DNA of 64,000 nt, taken from assembly GCA_001599355.1 (NCBI GenBank), contig BCGQ01000010.1:310001-374000 (forward strand), written 5' to 3'. Each line of letters starts with the position of its first letter. Positions within the stretch are counted from its first letter, which is position 1. Position numbers and translations under genes: made by a program. The stretch comes from Nakazawaea peltata (Eukaryota; Ascomycota; Pichiomycetes; Alaninales; Pachysolenaceae). Below, piece by piece: positions 1-10,400 of this stretch. The notes beneath the pieces are model-generated. The model saw only the letters and a list, made by a program, of their open reading frames with translations. It was not told the DNA's origin and ran no database searches.

Positions 1-251
1 TGTCTTCTTGGACTTGAGAAGGGGGACTGGATGCGTCCTGAGGAAGATCTGCGTAACGACAACCTTCTGCTGTATTGACTGCTTAAGCGCCCTTGTCTGG
101 TCAATAAACCAGGAGAGCAAGTACAGTTGTTGCAGGGTCTGAAGGAGCCTGAGGAACGACGGGTGGCGATACCTGGACGGGCTGAAGCGTGGGTGGTGTT
201 ACCGCCCAAAGAGTACATTGAGGGACGAGCAGTAATTCCTTGATGCGACAT
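1..251 (-). CDS. 5' end of an unknown gene running off the left edge
   Basis: An ATG at 251 opens a minus-strand frame that stays open for 83 codons to the window edge with no stop. The predicted start reads MSHQGITARPSMYSLG and is followed by a Ser/Arg-rich, basic, probably disordered stretch with an unusual NNCTCSPG cluster. I do not recognise the family. It could be the regulatory N-terminus of a larger protein. It is divergent to nothing: GCV2 also runs leftward, so the next 525 bases would be its promoter. The open frame alone is modest evidence. Confidence 0.5.
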   Translation of the reverse strand, partial: MSHQGITARPSMYSLGGNTTHASARPGIATRRSSGSFRPCNNCTCSPGLLTRQGRLSSQYSRRLSLRRSSSGRIQSPFSSPRR

Positions 252-380
252 GATTTGGGTGTTTTGAGGGGGGTAGTAAAGGTGTAGTTCTTTTAAATAA
301 GGAGGTTGCTTGGGGGTTGAGGAAAAATTTTCTATAGGCTGGGGGCTGGAGGGAGGGCAGGAAGGGAAAAGAATGAGATG

Positions 381-434
381 GGCGGAGAGTTGGCGGAGAG
401 TAGGTGGAGGGTAGGCGGAGGGTAGGCGGAGAGA
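381..434 (+). repeat. 11-nt tandem repeat, about five units
   Basis: Five imperfect units of consensus GGCGGAGRGTA start at 381, 392, 403, 414 and 425. On the minus strand, which is the coding strand of the left-edge gene, the tract is pyrimidine-rich like the leaders of other genes here. It may be a promoter or leader element of that gene. Confidence 0.8.
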
Positions 435-552
435 GGAAACAACGGGCAGACAGTAAATTGCGCGCAGATTCAAAAGCCGCCGTACGGCTTAAAAAGAAAG
501 GTGGTGTGTTTTTTTAGATGGCCCGATTGGGAATACGGTACACGACCTTTTT

Positions 553-594
553 GGGGGTTAGGTTCTAGGGGGGTTAGGGGGGTTAGGAGGGGGG
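553..594 (+). other. Candidate G-quadruplex with telomere-like GGGGTTA units
   Basis: Four runs of five or six G lie at 553-557, 568-573, 577-582 and 589-594, separated by loops of 10, 3 and 6 bases. This meets the usual pattern for an intramolecular G-quadruplex. The TTAGG/GGGTTA flavour resembles telomeric repeats but it is a short isolated block inside a gene-dense region. Confidence 0.6.
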
Positions 595-776
595 TTAGGA
601 AGGTACTTGGAATGGAGAAAATAAGACGACAATAAGGGGATAAAGGATAAAATATGTATGTGGATCAGTAGCAACATGTCATCCGATCTTTACGTAAATA
701 TCAGTAACTACCTCTCACTACATATCACTCAATCAAGTATATCACACTCTCATTAACTATACCTCTATTACTCTAT

Positions 777-3700
777 TTATTGCCCAGCAACTTCCTCAAC
801 ACTAGGACAAGTACACATCAAATTAATATCTCCATAAGTATCATCAAGTCTTGTCACAGTTGGCCAGCACTTGTTTTGTTTCAAGAACTCCAATGGGAAC
901 AGAGCTTGCTCTCTGGTATAACTTCTAGTCTCCCAATCTTGACTTTGAACAATGTCTTGTAAGTTATGAGGAGCATTATGCAAAATAGCACCGTCGGACT
1001 CTCCAGCCTCGACCAATGCAATTTCTTTTCTGATTTGGATCAAAGAATCGACGAATCTGTTCAACTCAGCAATGTTTTCAGATTCAGTTGGCTCGATCAT
1101 TAAAGTACCTGGGACTGGGAAAGACATAGTTGGAGCATGGAATCCGTAATCTTGTAATCTCTTAGCAACGTCAAGCAGCTCGATACCGATTGGCTTGAAT
1201 TGTCTGATATCAAGGATGAACTCATGTCCACAGTGCTCGGAAGCAGATGGGTTAACAAATAAGACTTTGTAGTGGTCTTTCAATCTGTACATCATGTAGT
1301 TGGCATTTAAGATAGCAATGACAGAAGAATATGGCAAATATTGACCTCCCATCATCTTGATGTAAGCATAACTGATGGTCAAAATGGAGGCGGAACCGAA
1401 ACCGGCAGAACAAATTGGATCAATGGAGTTCTCGGTCTTGTTAGTGGTCTTAGTCAATGGGTGACTTGGTAAGAATTCGGTCAAATGTTTCTTGACACAA
1501 ATTGGTCCAACACCTGGTCCTCCACCACCATGAGGAATAGCAAAAGTCTTATGTAAATTCAAGTGACAAACATCGGCACCTAAATCTCCTGGAGAGGTTA
1601 AACCAACTTGAGCATTCATGTTAGCACCGTCCATGTAGATTTGACCTCCGTTAGCGTGGACAGTGTCGATGGCAGCTCTAATTCCTGGCTCGAATAATCC
1701 ATAAGTGGAAGGATAAGTGATCATAGCAGCGGCCAAGTTGTCCTTGTGCTTCTCAGCCTTCAATTTCAAATCTTCCAAATCTAAAGAACCATCTGGTTGA
1801 CACTTGACAGCAACAACCTTCATACCAGCCATCAGCAGGGACAGAGGGTTGGTTCCGTGAGCAGAAACAGGAATAAGACAGATGTTTCTATGCAGTTCTC
1901 CCTTCTTCTCGAAGTATTGTTTAATGACACTCAAACCAGTGTATTCACCTTGAGCACCAGAGTTTGGTTGTAAAGTAGTAGCGTCGAAACCGGTAATATC
2001 GGCCAAATCAGCTTCTAATTCGTTGATCAACTCATGGTAACCGGCAGCTTGGTCTTCTGGAGCGAAAGGATGAATATCACTGAACTCTGGCCAAGTCAAT
2101 GGGATCATTTCAATGGTAGAGTTCAATTTCATAGTACAAGAACCCAATGGGATCATAGAATGGATCAAAGAGACATCCTTAGCTTGTAAACTGTGCAAAT
2201 ATCTCAACATGGCAGTCTCGGAATGGTGAGTATTGAAGACAGGGTGGGTCAAGAAAGAGTCAGTTCTAGCTAACAGTTCAGAAAGAGCTGGAAGAGAAGA
2301 GAAATCGACAGAAACTTCGGAAGAAGTGGTGAATAAAGAAATTAAGTTGGTAAGATCCTCTGGAGTGACGGTCTCATCAATAGAAAGTTGGACAGTGTTC
2401 AGATCAACCTTGTACAAGTTCAAGTTGTATTGAGCAACAGCAGAAGCCAATAATTGATCCAGAGAAACACCGTGTAATTTAATGCTTAAAGTGTCGAAGA
2501 AAGTGTCGTTTAAGACGGTGTGAGAAGAACCGGAGGAAATGGCTTGCAGTAAAATAGAAGCAAAACCGTGGATACGTTTAGAAATCTCGGTCAAACCATC
2601 TTTACCATGGTAAACTACGTAATTAGCAGCAATATTGGCCAATAACAGTTGCAGGGTACAAATGTTAGAGGTGGCCTTTTCTCTCTTGATATGTTGTTCT
2701 CTAGTTTGTAAAGCTAATCTCATCAGCTCGTTACCAAGACGGTCCTTAGAGATACCTACTAATCTACCAGGCATTTTTCTTTGTAAAGCATCAGTGACGG
2801 CGAAGAAAGCAGCGTGAGGTCCACCGAAACCAAGAGGAACACCGAATCTTTGGGAAGATCCAAATACGATATCGGCACCAAATTCACTAGGAGGTTTCAA
2901 TAAAGTCAACAGCATCAAATCAGAAGCTACACAGAATAAACCCTTCAGCTCATTATGAGTGAAGTCGGCCAATTCTTGAAGTTTGGCAATAGAGGCAACG
3001 GAACCGTCGGTGGCTGGGTATTGAACCATGACACCACATACTTGATCTTTGATCTCGGCGAGCTTGGAAAGGTCGGAACTCAAATCGAGAAAGGCCAATT
3101 CAATACCTTGAGTGTTAGCTCTACTCTTTAATACGGCGATAGTTTGGTCGTGCAACAACTCATCAACAACGAAAACCTTCTTTTTCCCTCTTTTACCTGT
3201 GAACAGCATAATCATCAGTTCCAGCAGTGCGCTTCCCTCATCTAAAAGGGAGGCATTGGCAACTGGCATACCGGTCAAATCGCAGATCACGGTTTGGAAA
3301 TTAAGCAAACTCGTCAATCTACCTTGGGAGACCTCTGGTTGGTATGGAGTATATGAGGTGTACCAACCTGGGTTTTCCAACAAGTTTCTTTGGATGACAG
3401 CAGGTAAGATGGTTCCGTAGTAACCTTTACCGATCAAACTCTTGACTGTCTTGTTCTTAGAGGCGATTTGCTTCATCTTTTGTAACATTTCTTGTTCGGA
3501 ATAACCTTGCGCTGGGGAAATAGATAAAGGTCTTTGGACGAGGACATTTTCTGGGACAGCGGCCTTGATGAAGTCCGAAAGATCTTTGTAGCCCATTTCT
3601 GAGAGCATGGTGGAGACTTCCTCTGGTTGAGGACCAAGATGACGTCTTGGGAAGGAATCTAATCTGGAGGTAGCTTCACTACTATAAATTTTGTTGTAAA

Positions 3701-3779
3701 CTTCAGAAGAGACATTTTTTCTGGCCACCGAGAGGTGGAAATGTCTTCTACTGGTCAAGCTGAGAGTTCTGAAAGACAT
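777..3779 (-). CDS. GCV2: Glycine dehydrogenase (decarboxylating), P protein of the glycine cleavage system
   Basis: This is the pyridoxal-phosphate enzyme that decarboxylates glycine and passes the aminomethyl group to the H protein in mitochondria. The 1000-residue product fits the family (about 1030 in S. cerevisiae). Residues 1-25 are basic and Ser/Leu-rich, a likely mitochondrial presequence. The PLP lysine is Lys744 in [15 protein letters not shown]. Two conserved motifs only read correctly if CTG is Ala: HGTNP-A-S-A-A-MAGM (CTG at 1842-1844, 1836-1838 and 1833-1835) and DEGSA-A-A-E-A-M near 3210-3240. The ATG at 3779 starts the presequence. Upstream lie a CACGTG and a cluster of TGACTCTG boxes, suggesting amino-acid control as for yeast GCV genes. 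Confidence 0.97.
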   Translation of the reverse strand: MSFRTLSLTSRRHFHLSVARKNVSSEVYNKIYSSEATSRLDSFPRRHLGPQPEEVSTMLSEMGYKDLSDFIKAAVPENVLVQRPLSISPAQGYSEQEMLQKMKQIASKNKTVKSLIGKGYYGTILPAVIQRNLLENPGWYTSYTPYQPEVSQGRLTSLLNFQTVICDLTGMPVANASLLDEGSALLELMIMLFTGKRGKKKVFVVDELLHDQTIAVLKSRANTQGIELAFLDLSSDLSKLAEIKDQVCGVMVQYPATDGSVASIAKLQELADFTHNELKGLFCVASDLMLLTLLKPPSEFGADIVFGSSQRFGVPLGFGGPHAAFFAVTDALQRKMPGRLVGISKDRLGNELMRLALQTREQHIKREKATSNICTLQLLLANIAANYVVYHGKDGLTEISKRIHGFASILLQAISSGSSHTVLNDTFFDTLSIKLHGVSLDQLLASAVAQYNLNLYKVDLNTVQLSIDETVTPEDLTNLISLFTTSSEVSVDFSSLPALSELLARTDSFLTHPVFNTHHSETAMLRYLHSLQAKDVSLIHSMIPLGSCTMKLNSTIEMIPLTWPEFSDIHPFAPEDQAAGYHELINELEADLADITGFDATTLQPNSGAQGEYTGLSVIKQYFEKKGELHRNICLIPVSAHGTNPLSLLMAGMKVVAVKCQPDGSLDLEDLKLKAEKHKDNLAAAMITYPSTYGLFEPGIRAAIDTVHANGGQIYMDGANMNAQVGLTSPGDLGADVCHLNLHKTFAIPHGGGGPGVGPICVKKHLTEFLPSHPLTKTTNKTENSIDPICSAGFGSASILTISYAYIKMMGGQYLPYSSVIAILNANYMMYRLKDHYKVLFVNPSASEHCGHEFILDIRQFKPIGIELLDVAKRLQDYGFHAPTMSFPVPGTLMIEPTESENIAELNRFVDSLIQIRKEIALVEAGESDGAILHNAPHNLQDIVQSQDWETRSYTREQALFPLEFLKQNKCWPTVTRLDDTYGDINLMCTCPSVEEVAGQ

Positions 3780-4332
3780 GGCTGTAGACTTGAGGAATTG
3801 TTAGTATTTGAATCTCTTATCGGTTGGGGGGTCATCGGCCTCGTCACGTGCATCGTCTTATCAAATTTGATAATCTACTGATAATCAGATTATGAAGGAT
3901 TGAAAGAGGGGGATTTTGGATTTGATTTGGCAACCTCGCCACTATATCACTTACCTAGACTTGAAGAACACACTTGGAAATAACTGATAACAAATCTGGT
4001 CGAATACTGGATCTGCAAAGATATATAAATGTTCCCCGGGAGGAATAGAGATCGATTGAGGATCTTTAGCCGACCGAACAGAGTCAGAAAAAAACGACGC
4101 GAAAATTAACTCTGCGCGCGGCATCTATTGACTCTGTCGTACGGAGTTAATTTTTGGTGTAGATATACTACGTAAACCCAGTCCCGCGCAGGCTCAGTTT
4201 CGTACAGAGTCAGTCCCACTTAGGTAGTCCCTCGCGCAGAGTCACTTTTACACTCATAGATAACCCACTTTTTGACTCTGTCCTACATAACTTCTACCGT
4301 ACAAAAAAATTTATTCAAATGCAATAGTATAT
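3780..4332. other. GCV2 promoter region
   Basis: This is sequence upstream of GCV2 and downstream of the WD40 gene. It carries CACGTG at 3845-3850 (66 bases before the GCV2 ATG, a Cbf1/Pho4-type E-box), an 11-bp inverted repeat (4102-4112 with 4144-4154) and five TGACTCTG boxes. No ORF is supported. Confidence 0.75.
4081..4280. promoter_or_regulatory. Cluster of five TGACTCTG boxes (Gcn4-core-like)
   Basis: TGACTC cores lie at 4129-4134 and 4273-4278 on the plus strand and at 4081-4086, 4207-4212 and 4239-4244 on the minus strand. All five extend to the same octamer TGACTCTG. TGACTC is the core bound by Gcn4-type bZIP factors, and GCV genes are nitrogen and amino-acid regulated in S. cerevisiae. 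The shared TG extension differs from the classic TGACTCA, so a related factor is equally possible. The target is inferred from position. Confidence 0.6.
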
Positions 4333-5874
4333 TCAATTAGCCGGAACATCGACAATCTGGAAACCTTTACCGGACACGACCCCGATCCAATCTCCAGATT
4401 GACTCCAACATACATTGTTAATTTCTAACTCATCGTTATAAGTCATGACAGGCATATTAGCAGAGCTTGAGAACATCGTTCCATCGGACTGAGATGGGGT
4501 CCTCAAATGTTCAAGCAGTGATAAGTCGTAGATGAGCAGTTGACAGTCATCGGATCCCGTGAGTAAGTAATTCTTTGACGGGTGCCATTTAATGCTATTG
4601 ACAGGACCCTGATGATGATCAAGGATTCGTACAGGCACTCCTGGATACCGTAAATCAAGTAATAAAATTCTGTTGCTGTTCAGTTCTATCAGCAGAAGAT
4701 GATTCACATTGTAGTTGGAGGTCAGGATTTTCAAGAGGGGTTGAGATTTGGCGACTTGTTGATTTGGTTGCAGAGGAACTTGATGTCCCGATGAAGGTGT
4801 ATTTGAATGAGATGAGCCCGCCGATCCCGACCCCGAAGAGTTGGAAGAATTAGACGTAGAAGCCAGTTGTGCTGCTAATTGAGGCTCATAGACAATAGTA
4901 GAATGCTCTAAAGATCTTAAATCGAAAACTCTAATTGATCCATCATTTCCACAACTGCTAAACAAGTACTTGGATCCATGCAAAAACTTGACATCAAACA
5001 CTTCGGTGTCATGAGCAATCAACTGAGTCTTAGCCATACTTCTAGTTCCCTTAGTTAAATCCCATAATGTACATGTAGTATCTATACTTCCAGTGATGAT
5101 TTCGTTGGGGTCAACTTTATTCCAGTCGAAACATGTTAATGGAGGCAATTGATTGAAATCTTTTGTCTTGGAATTGGTCAATGTCAACTTTTCTACCACT
5201 TTACTCTCTCCTGTAGTAAAATCTGTCTCTACTTCATAAACTCTCAAGCATTCCGAGGAAGTTGCAAGTCTTTCAACTCCGTTTTGAGGCATAGAAGGAT
5301 CCCATTGTAAATTTGTCACCGGATAATTCACATTTACCTCCCCAATCTTATACAAATTATATCCATTAATGCTTCTTGAAGAAGGAACACCTTCCATTAT
5401 GATATCTTCCTCCTCCTCTTCCTCCTCTTCTTCGTCATCTACTTCATCTTCACCACTATTACTCCTTCCTCGTTTCCCATAATTAGGAAACAGATGTAAA
5501 ATTTGTAACTTATTGACATTATCATCCCGATAAGTCGAGACCAGAATACTTTGAACGTCGACATCAGCTAAATGAGACCAATCACAATGATAAAGAGGGT
5601 AATGAGTCTCATAATATGATGATCTCTCGGTCTTAGTGTTATGTGGAGAGTTCAATAATGCATGCAGCAGAGCCAGTTGTTGTTGACGGTATTGCATGTA
5701 TCCGTAATCCGAAGCGCCAGGGCCCGACCCAACAAAAGGCGAGACTCCCGGACTTGGGGCGTTATTATTAGTGATGGAGTTAGGGAAACGAAGCCCGGAT
5801 CCCTGTGCGGAGTACATCCCCGCTGATACAGATGACCGCTTGGCTCTCATCTGTTGCCAATATTGATTATCCAT
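4333..5874 (-). CDS. WD40-repeat protein, DCAF7/WDR68/AN11 family (YPL247C-like)
   Basis: This 513-residue beta-propeller scaffold matches the family of human DCAF7 and yeast YPL247C (about 520 residues). Diagnostic stretches are FDWNKVDPNEIITGSIDTT, TQLIAHDTEVFDVKF, SIRVFDLRSLEHSTI and, near the end, EINNVCWSQSGDWIGV. The Asp/Glu run around residues 145-160 and a Ser/Gly-rich insert around 335-370 look disordered. CTG codons in the NHL..IE.NSNR stretch fit Ala, where relatives have small residues. Family members dock kinases such as DYRK/HIPK in animals; the role in yeast is unclear. ATG at 5874; the gene is divergent to the E2 gene across 222 bases. Confidence 0.93.
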   Translation of the reverse strand: MDNQYWQQMRAKRSSVSAGMYSAQGSGLRFPNSITNNNAPSPGVSPFVGSGPGASDYGYMQYRQQQLALLHALLNSPHNTKTERSSYYETHYPLYHCDWSHLADVDVQSILVSTYRDDNVNKLQILHLFPNYGKRGRSNSGEDEVDDEEEEEEEEEDIIMEGVPSSRSINGYNLYKIGEVNVNYPVTNLQWDPSMPQNGVERLATSSECLRVYEVETDFTTGESKVVEKLTLTNSKTKDFNQLPPLTCFDWNKVDPNEIITGSIDTTCTLWDLTKGTRSMAKTQLIAHDTEVFDVKFLHGSKYLFSSCGNDGSIRVFDLRSLEHSTIVYEPQLAAQLASTSNSSNSSGSGSAGSSHSNTPSSGHQVPLQPNQQVAKSQPLLKILTSNYNVNHLLLIELNSNRILLLDLRYPGVPVRILDHHQGPVNSIKWHPSKNYLLTGSDDCQLLIYDLSLLEHLRTPSQSDGTMFSSSANMPVMTYNDELEINNVCWSQSGDWIGVVSGKGFQIVDVPAN

Positions 5875-6096
5875 CTTGGTTGGTGGTGGTGTACTCTGAT
5901 ACGATTCTTAATCAATGGAGTTTTTGAATGACGTGACGTGGAGAGCAAAATATGGATTACCGAGAGAGCACATTACGAAGAAAGTGAGGATTAGGAAATC
6001 TGTGGACGAATTCTTTCCATAGCAGTTTACGAAAATATAATCATATAGTTAATTATCAGAAGACAACAGTAATCAAGGTAAGGGGATATAGTCACA

Positions 6097-6601
6097 ATGG
6101 CGTCAAAACGCAGAGTGATGCGAGAAATCACGATGATAGAACGTGATATACCTGCCTGTAAGTGAAAATCACGTCAATTGTCAATCCATAGCTCATATAT
6201 TAACAGTGGCGATAGATATCAAATTTGAGAGAGCAGATGAATCGATGGAGAAGTTTTATTTCGATATGACAGTACAAAATAATGTACTTTATCCGGATGT
6301 TTATCGATTACAAATAGTGGTAGACGACAATTATCCATATGAAAGTCCTACTGTACAGTTTATTACTACAAGAGATCACCCAAAAATCCCAATTCATCCA
6401 CACATTTATTCAAATGGACATATTTGTCTCGATCTTTTAGGGGATAATTGGGCCCCGGTGAATAGTTTATTGAGTACTCTGTTAAGTGTTCATAGTCTTC
6501 TTCTGTCTAATGATCGAGACGAAAGACCTCCCGATGATTCTACTTATCGGTGGAGTAATCCGAAGATGGCGCGGTTTGTATATCATGATGATACGGTGTA
6601 G
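6097..6601 (+). CDS. Ubiquitin-conjugating enzyme E2, UBE2W type, with a 49-nt intron
   Basis: The coding sequence is exon 1 at 6097-6157 and exon 2 at 6207-6601, giving 151 residues. The donor is GTAAGT at 6158 and the acceptor is AG at 6205-6206. Without splicing, exon 1 hits TGA within three codons, and splicing restores a frame reading ERDIP-A-LAIDIKFERADE. The UBC fold is clear: HPHIYSNGHICLDLL holds the catalytic Cys (about Cys94), followed by RPPDDSTYRWSNP and the C-terminal YHDDTV. The PPD-x-S and YHDDT signature is that of UBE2W, the E2 that ubiquitinates protein N-termini in animals. S. cerevisiae has no clear orthologue. The TTAAC branch motif abuts the AG, which is unusual. Confidence 0.9.
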
Positions 6602-7466
6602 TTACAGCTTGGCAATAATTTAATTATGAGTTTATGATAAGTGTAGGATAGGGGCGGTGTATGGGGAGATTTCTTGGCCGTTAAGGCGAAGTGATGAGTA
6701 GTCATCAATAGAGGTAGTGATACAGATCAGTACCACATCTCAGTAGCACATGGCAATAGCACAGATCAGTAGAGTCATAACTCCCCGATCAAGGCGAAGT
6801 CTCTCTCATCGCCCCTAGTCATCCCTAGGCGTAGTATCAGCTCATCGCATGACTTGTCAAATTTACACGACCTTTTTCAGTTTGAAGTGTATCTGCAAAC
6901 GCAACTGATAGGAGCAAATTGCGCGGCTTAGATAAGCACCGTATGCTCGGAGATGAGATGAAAGGAGGGTGCAGAATAAGACAGGAGAGAAGGAGAGAGA
7001 GAACCGATTGAACAAGTAAGTACAAAATAGAGCAATCCAGAACCCTCATCTGAACATACAACACTACCTCAATCTCTTAACTAACCCACCTTGCCTATCA
7101 TAGCAACCTTGTACTAACCACCCACGTTAATCCCCGCCTCGCACACGACCTTTTTTTGCCAAGCTTCTCTCACACATTTTGACTCAGCACAGCCTCCCCT
7201 TAGTATGCAATCCAAAGATTCGGATCGTTGCATGCATAAAGTTTTAAGCTATGAGTGGCTTCGGCGTGTGGCCGTTCCTGTGGCCGTTCCGGTGGGTGTG
7301 TTGCATCGAAATAGTCAGGAAATGGTTTGCATTTCCCTTAGCTGGCTTCACGGCAAGCATTGTATAGTAATTTCATCGTAAAAAATTCCACCATACAAAA
7401 CTAAGGTGAAATCTCTCTTGTTTGTAAGTTTAAGCCAGGTTTCCGACTAGACTTAAAGATTGAAAG
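6602..7466. other. PMC1 promoter region
   Basis: This is non-coding sequence between the E2 gene and PMC1. It carries two copies of ACACGACCTTTTT (6865-6877 and 7143-7155, same orientation) and a perfect tandem duplication of a 12-mer containing GTGGCC (7267-7290). Short open frames here look like chance. Confidence 0.7.
7267..7290 (+). promoter_or_regulatory. Tandem 12-mer upstream of PMC1
   Basis: The 12-mer TGTGGCCGTTCC is repeated head to tail with no mismatch, about 180 bases before the PMC1 ATG. The GTGGC core loosely resembles the calcineurin-responsive element bound by Crz1, the known activator of PMC1 in S. cerevisiae, but the match is partial. Confidence 0.4.
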
Positions 7467-10400
7467 ATGTCGATGACCGGGGATGAGGAACAGACCGTGG
7501 GATCTCCTTTTGGGATCCCCTTGGCCGAGTTCAGAGACCTTCACGATCCCAAATCGTTGGTCAAATTACAACAACTTGGGGGTATCGACGCTCTTACAAG
7601 GGACTTAAATACCGATCCACATAATGGGTTACCTGTTGAGGTGACAGATTTCTCACGTCGTCAAGAGATTTATGGTGAGAATAGAATTCCTTCTAAGCCA
7701 GCTAAGACTTTTTGGCAATTATGTTGGGAGTTACTTCAAGACAAGGTGTTGATCATGTTATCGATTGCCCTGTTGGTGTCGTTGCTGTTGGGATTATATG
7801 AGACTTTCGGACAACCTACTGAGTATGATGATGAAGGTAAACCTAAACCAAAGGTTGACTGGGTCGAAGGTGTTGCTATTATGGTGGCCGTTTTGATCGT
7901 TGTACTTGTTGGTGCTGTCAATGATTATCAGAAGGAACGTCAATTTGCTAAATTGAACTCTAAGAAGGAGGATAGAACCGTCATTGTGTACAGAGGTGGT
8001 GATAAAGAAGTGATTAGTGTTTATGATTTGGTTGTCGGAGATGTCATGGCTTTAGAAACCGGTGATATCATCCCAGCTGATGCTATATTGACCGAGGGTC
8101 GTTGTGAATGTGACGAGTCGGCATTGACCGGTGAAACAAACACTATAAAGAAGGTCCCTCTGCATGAGGCTTTGGCCAATTACAAACTTCCAGAAGGTCA
8201 CCAAGGTGAATATGATATCGGAACCAAAGGAGTCGAAGATCCAATGATGATTTCGGGTTCTAAAGTGTTGTCGGGAGTAGGAAGAGCCGTCGTCACTGCT
8301 GTCGGTCCTAACTCGATGAACGGTAGAACTATGATGTCATTGAAGGGGGATGCTGAAGAGACCCCATTGCAACTGAGATTGTCGGCCTTAGCTGATGGTA
8401 TTGCCAAGTTTGGTTTCCTCGCTGCCTTGTTACTTTTCATTGTTCTTTTCATCAGATTCTTATGTCTTCTTCCAAAGGGCCATAGTTATCATCACTTGAC
8501 TCCAAGTGAGAAGGGTGAAAAATTCTTAAACATCATCATTACTGCTATTACCATTATTGTCGTTGCCGTTCCAGAGGGATTACCTCTTGCTGTGACCTTG
8601 CTGTTGCTGTTTGCGACTACCAGAATGTCCAAAGATGGTAACTTGGTCCGTCATTTACGTGCCTGTGAGACTATGGGAGGTGCTACTCTGGTATGTTCCG
8701 ATAAGACAGGTACTTTGACCGAGAACAGAATGAGAGTAGTCAAAGGTATCTTTGGAGACGTAGAATTCGATGACACTGTCACTTCGATGGTATCCGCAGA
8801 GGAGGTCATCAACGACAAGAAGATTTCTACTGGGTTATCGGAGACAATTGTACAAAATATCACCATCAACTCGTCTCTGTTCGAGAATAAACAACCTGAA
8901 GAAGAACTGGCAGTTGCTCTGCCAGCTAAGAAGTCATGGTTCTCTTTCGGAACAGACGAACTGCCTGCTCCTGTAGTAATTACCGAGCCATATGTCGGAT
9001 CTAAAACTGAAACTGCTTTATTAATCTTATTGAACGATGCTTTCCATACCTTCAATGAGAAATCGTTGGAATCTTGGAGACAGCATTACAAATCTGATAT
9101 TGTCCAAGTCATTCCATTTGAGAGTTCTCGTAAATGGGGTGGTGTTATCATCAAGCAAGCATCTGGTTATAGATTTTATATCAAGGGAGCTTCGGAATTG
9201 GTATTTTCCCGTTGTAATTCTCGTTCTAAGAGTGATGGTACTATTGTGCCAGTCGATCTGGAGTTACGTTCTCGTATCGATGATCGTATTGAGGGGTACC
9301 TGAACCAACTGTTAAGAACTTTGTCTATTGCTCATCGTGATTTCCCTGGATTGACTTCCTGGCCTCCAAAAAGCTTGATCGGTGAAGAGGATCCTCATTT
9401 ACTGTCGGCTGAGAAGATCTTTGGGGAACCTGTTGATGCAGACCTGCCTCCACCATCGCCAGTATCTCCAGGAAATGTCCCTTCAATCGTTGTTGAAGAT
9501 GAGAATTCCGTCAAAGGTTCAACTGGGTTCATTTTAGATCTGATCGTAGCTATTCAAGACCCATTGAGACTGGGTGTACCTGAACTGGTATTGAAATGTC
9601 AACTGGCCGGTGTCACTGTTAGAATGGTCACCGGTGATAACCTTACTACTGCCAAACTGATCTCCATGGGATGTCATATTTTGACCGAGGAGGACTTGAA
9701 AGATTCGAGACTGTATATGGAGGGACCGGTATTCCGTAAATTGAGTGATCTGGAGCGTTTCGACGTTGTACCACACTTGAGAGTGCTTCTGAGATCCTCT
9801 CCAGACGACAAACGTGTTCTTGTAAAGACCTTGAAAGATATGGGAGAAGTTGTAGCTGTTACCGGAGATGGTACCAATGATGCCCCACTGTTAAAATTGG
9901 CAGATGTCGGGTTTTCTATGGGTATTGCCGGTACCGAAGTAGCCAGAGAGCTGTCTGATATCATTTTGATGACCGACGACTTCACTCTGATTGTAAATGC
10001 CATCAAATGGGGTAGAACTATTCTGATTTCTATCAGAAAATTCATCCAATTCCAATTGACTGTCAATGTTACTGCTGTTGTGTTGACTTTTGTTAGTGCT
10101 GTGGCTTCTAGTGATGGAGAATCGGTCTTGACTGCCGTCCAATTGTTATGGGTTAACTTAATTATGGATACTTTAGCTGCTTTGGCCTTGGCTACCGATA
10201 AACCAGACGAATCTTTCTTGAAAATGAAACCTGCCGGTAGACATAGACCTTTAATTACTGTTTCTATGTGGAAAATGATCATGGGTCAACTGATAATTCA
10301 ACTTGTGATCACCTTTGTCTTACATTTTGCTGGTGATAAGATCTTCTTCTCTTCAGGTCATGTCTCTGATCATAATTTGACCCAATTATCAGCCATGACT

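Larger units (their letters stand above)
252..776. other. Intergenic, G-rich on the plus strand
   Basis: This is non-coding sequence between the left-edge gene and the 3' end of GCV2. It holds an 11-nt purine-rich tandem repeat (381-434), a GGGGTTA-rich block (553-594) and one copy of a 13-mer, ACACGACCTTTTT (540-552), that recurs elsewhere in the window. No convincing ORF is seen. Confidence 0.7.

Noticed and set aside
6837-7064. 75-codon minus-strand frame in the PMC1 promoter
   Set aside because: Hydrophobic low-complexity translation of a purine-rich leader and no homology recognised; it also covers a recurring promoter 13-mer.
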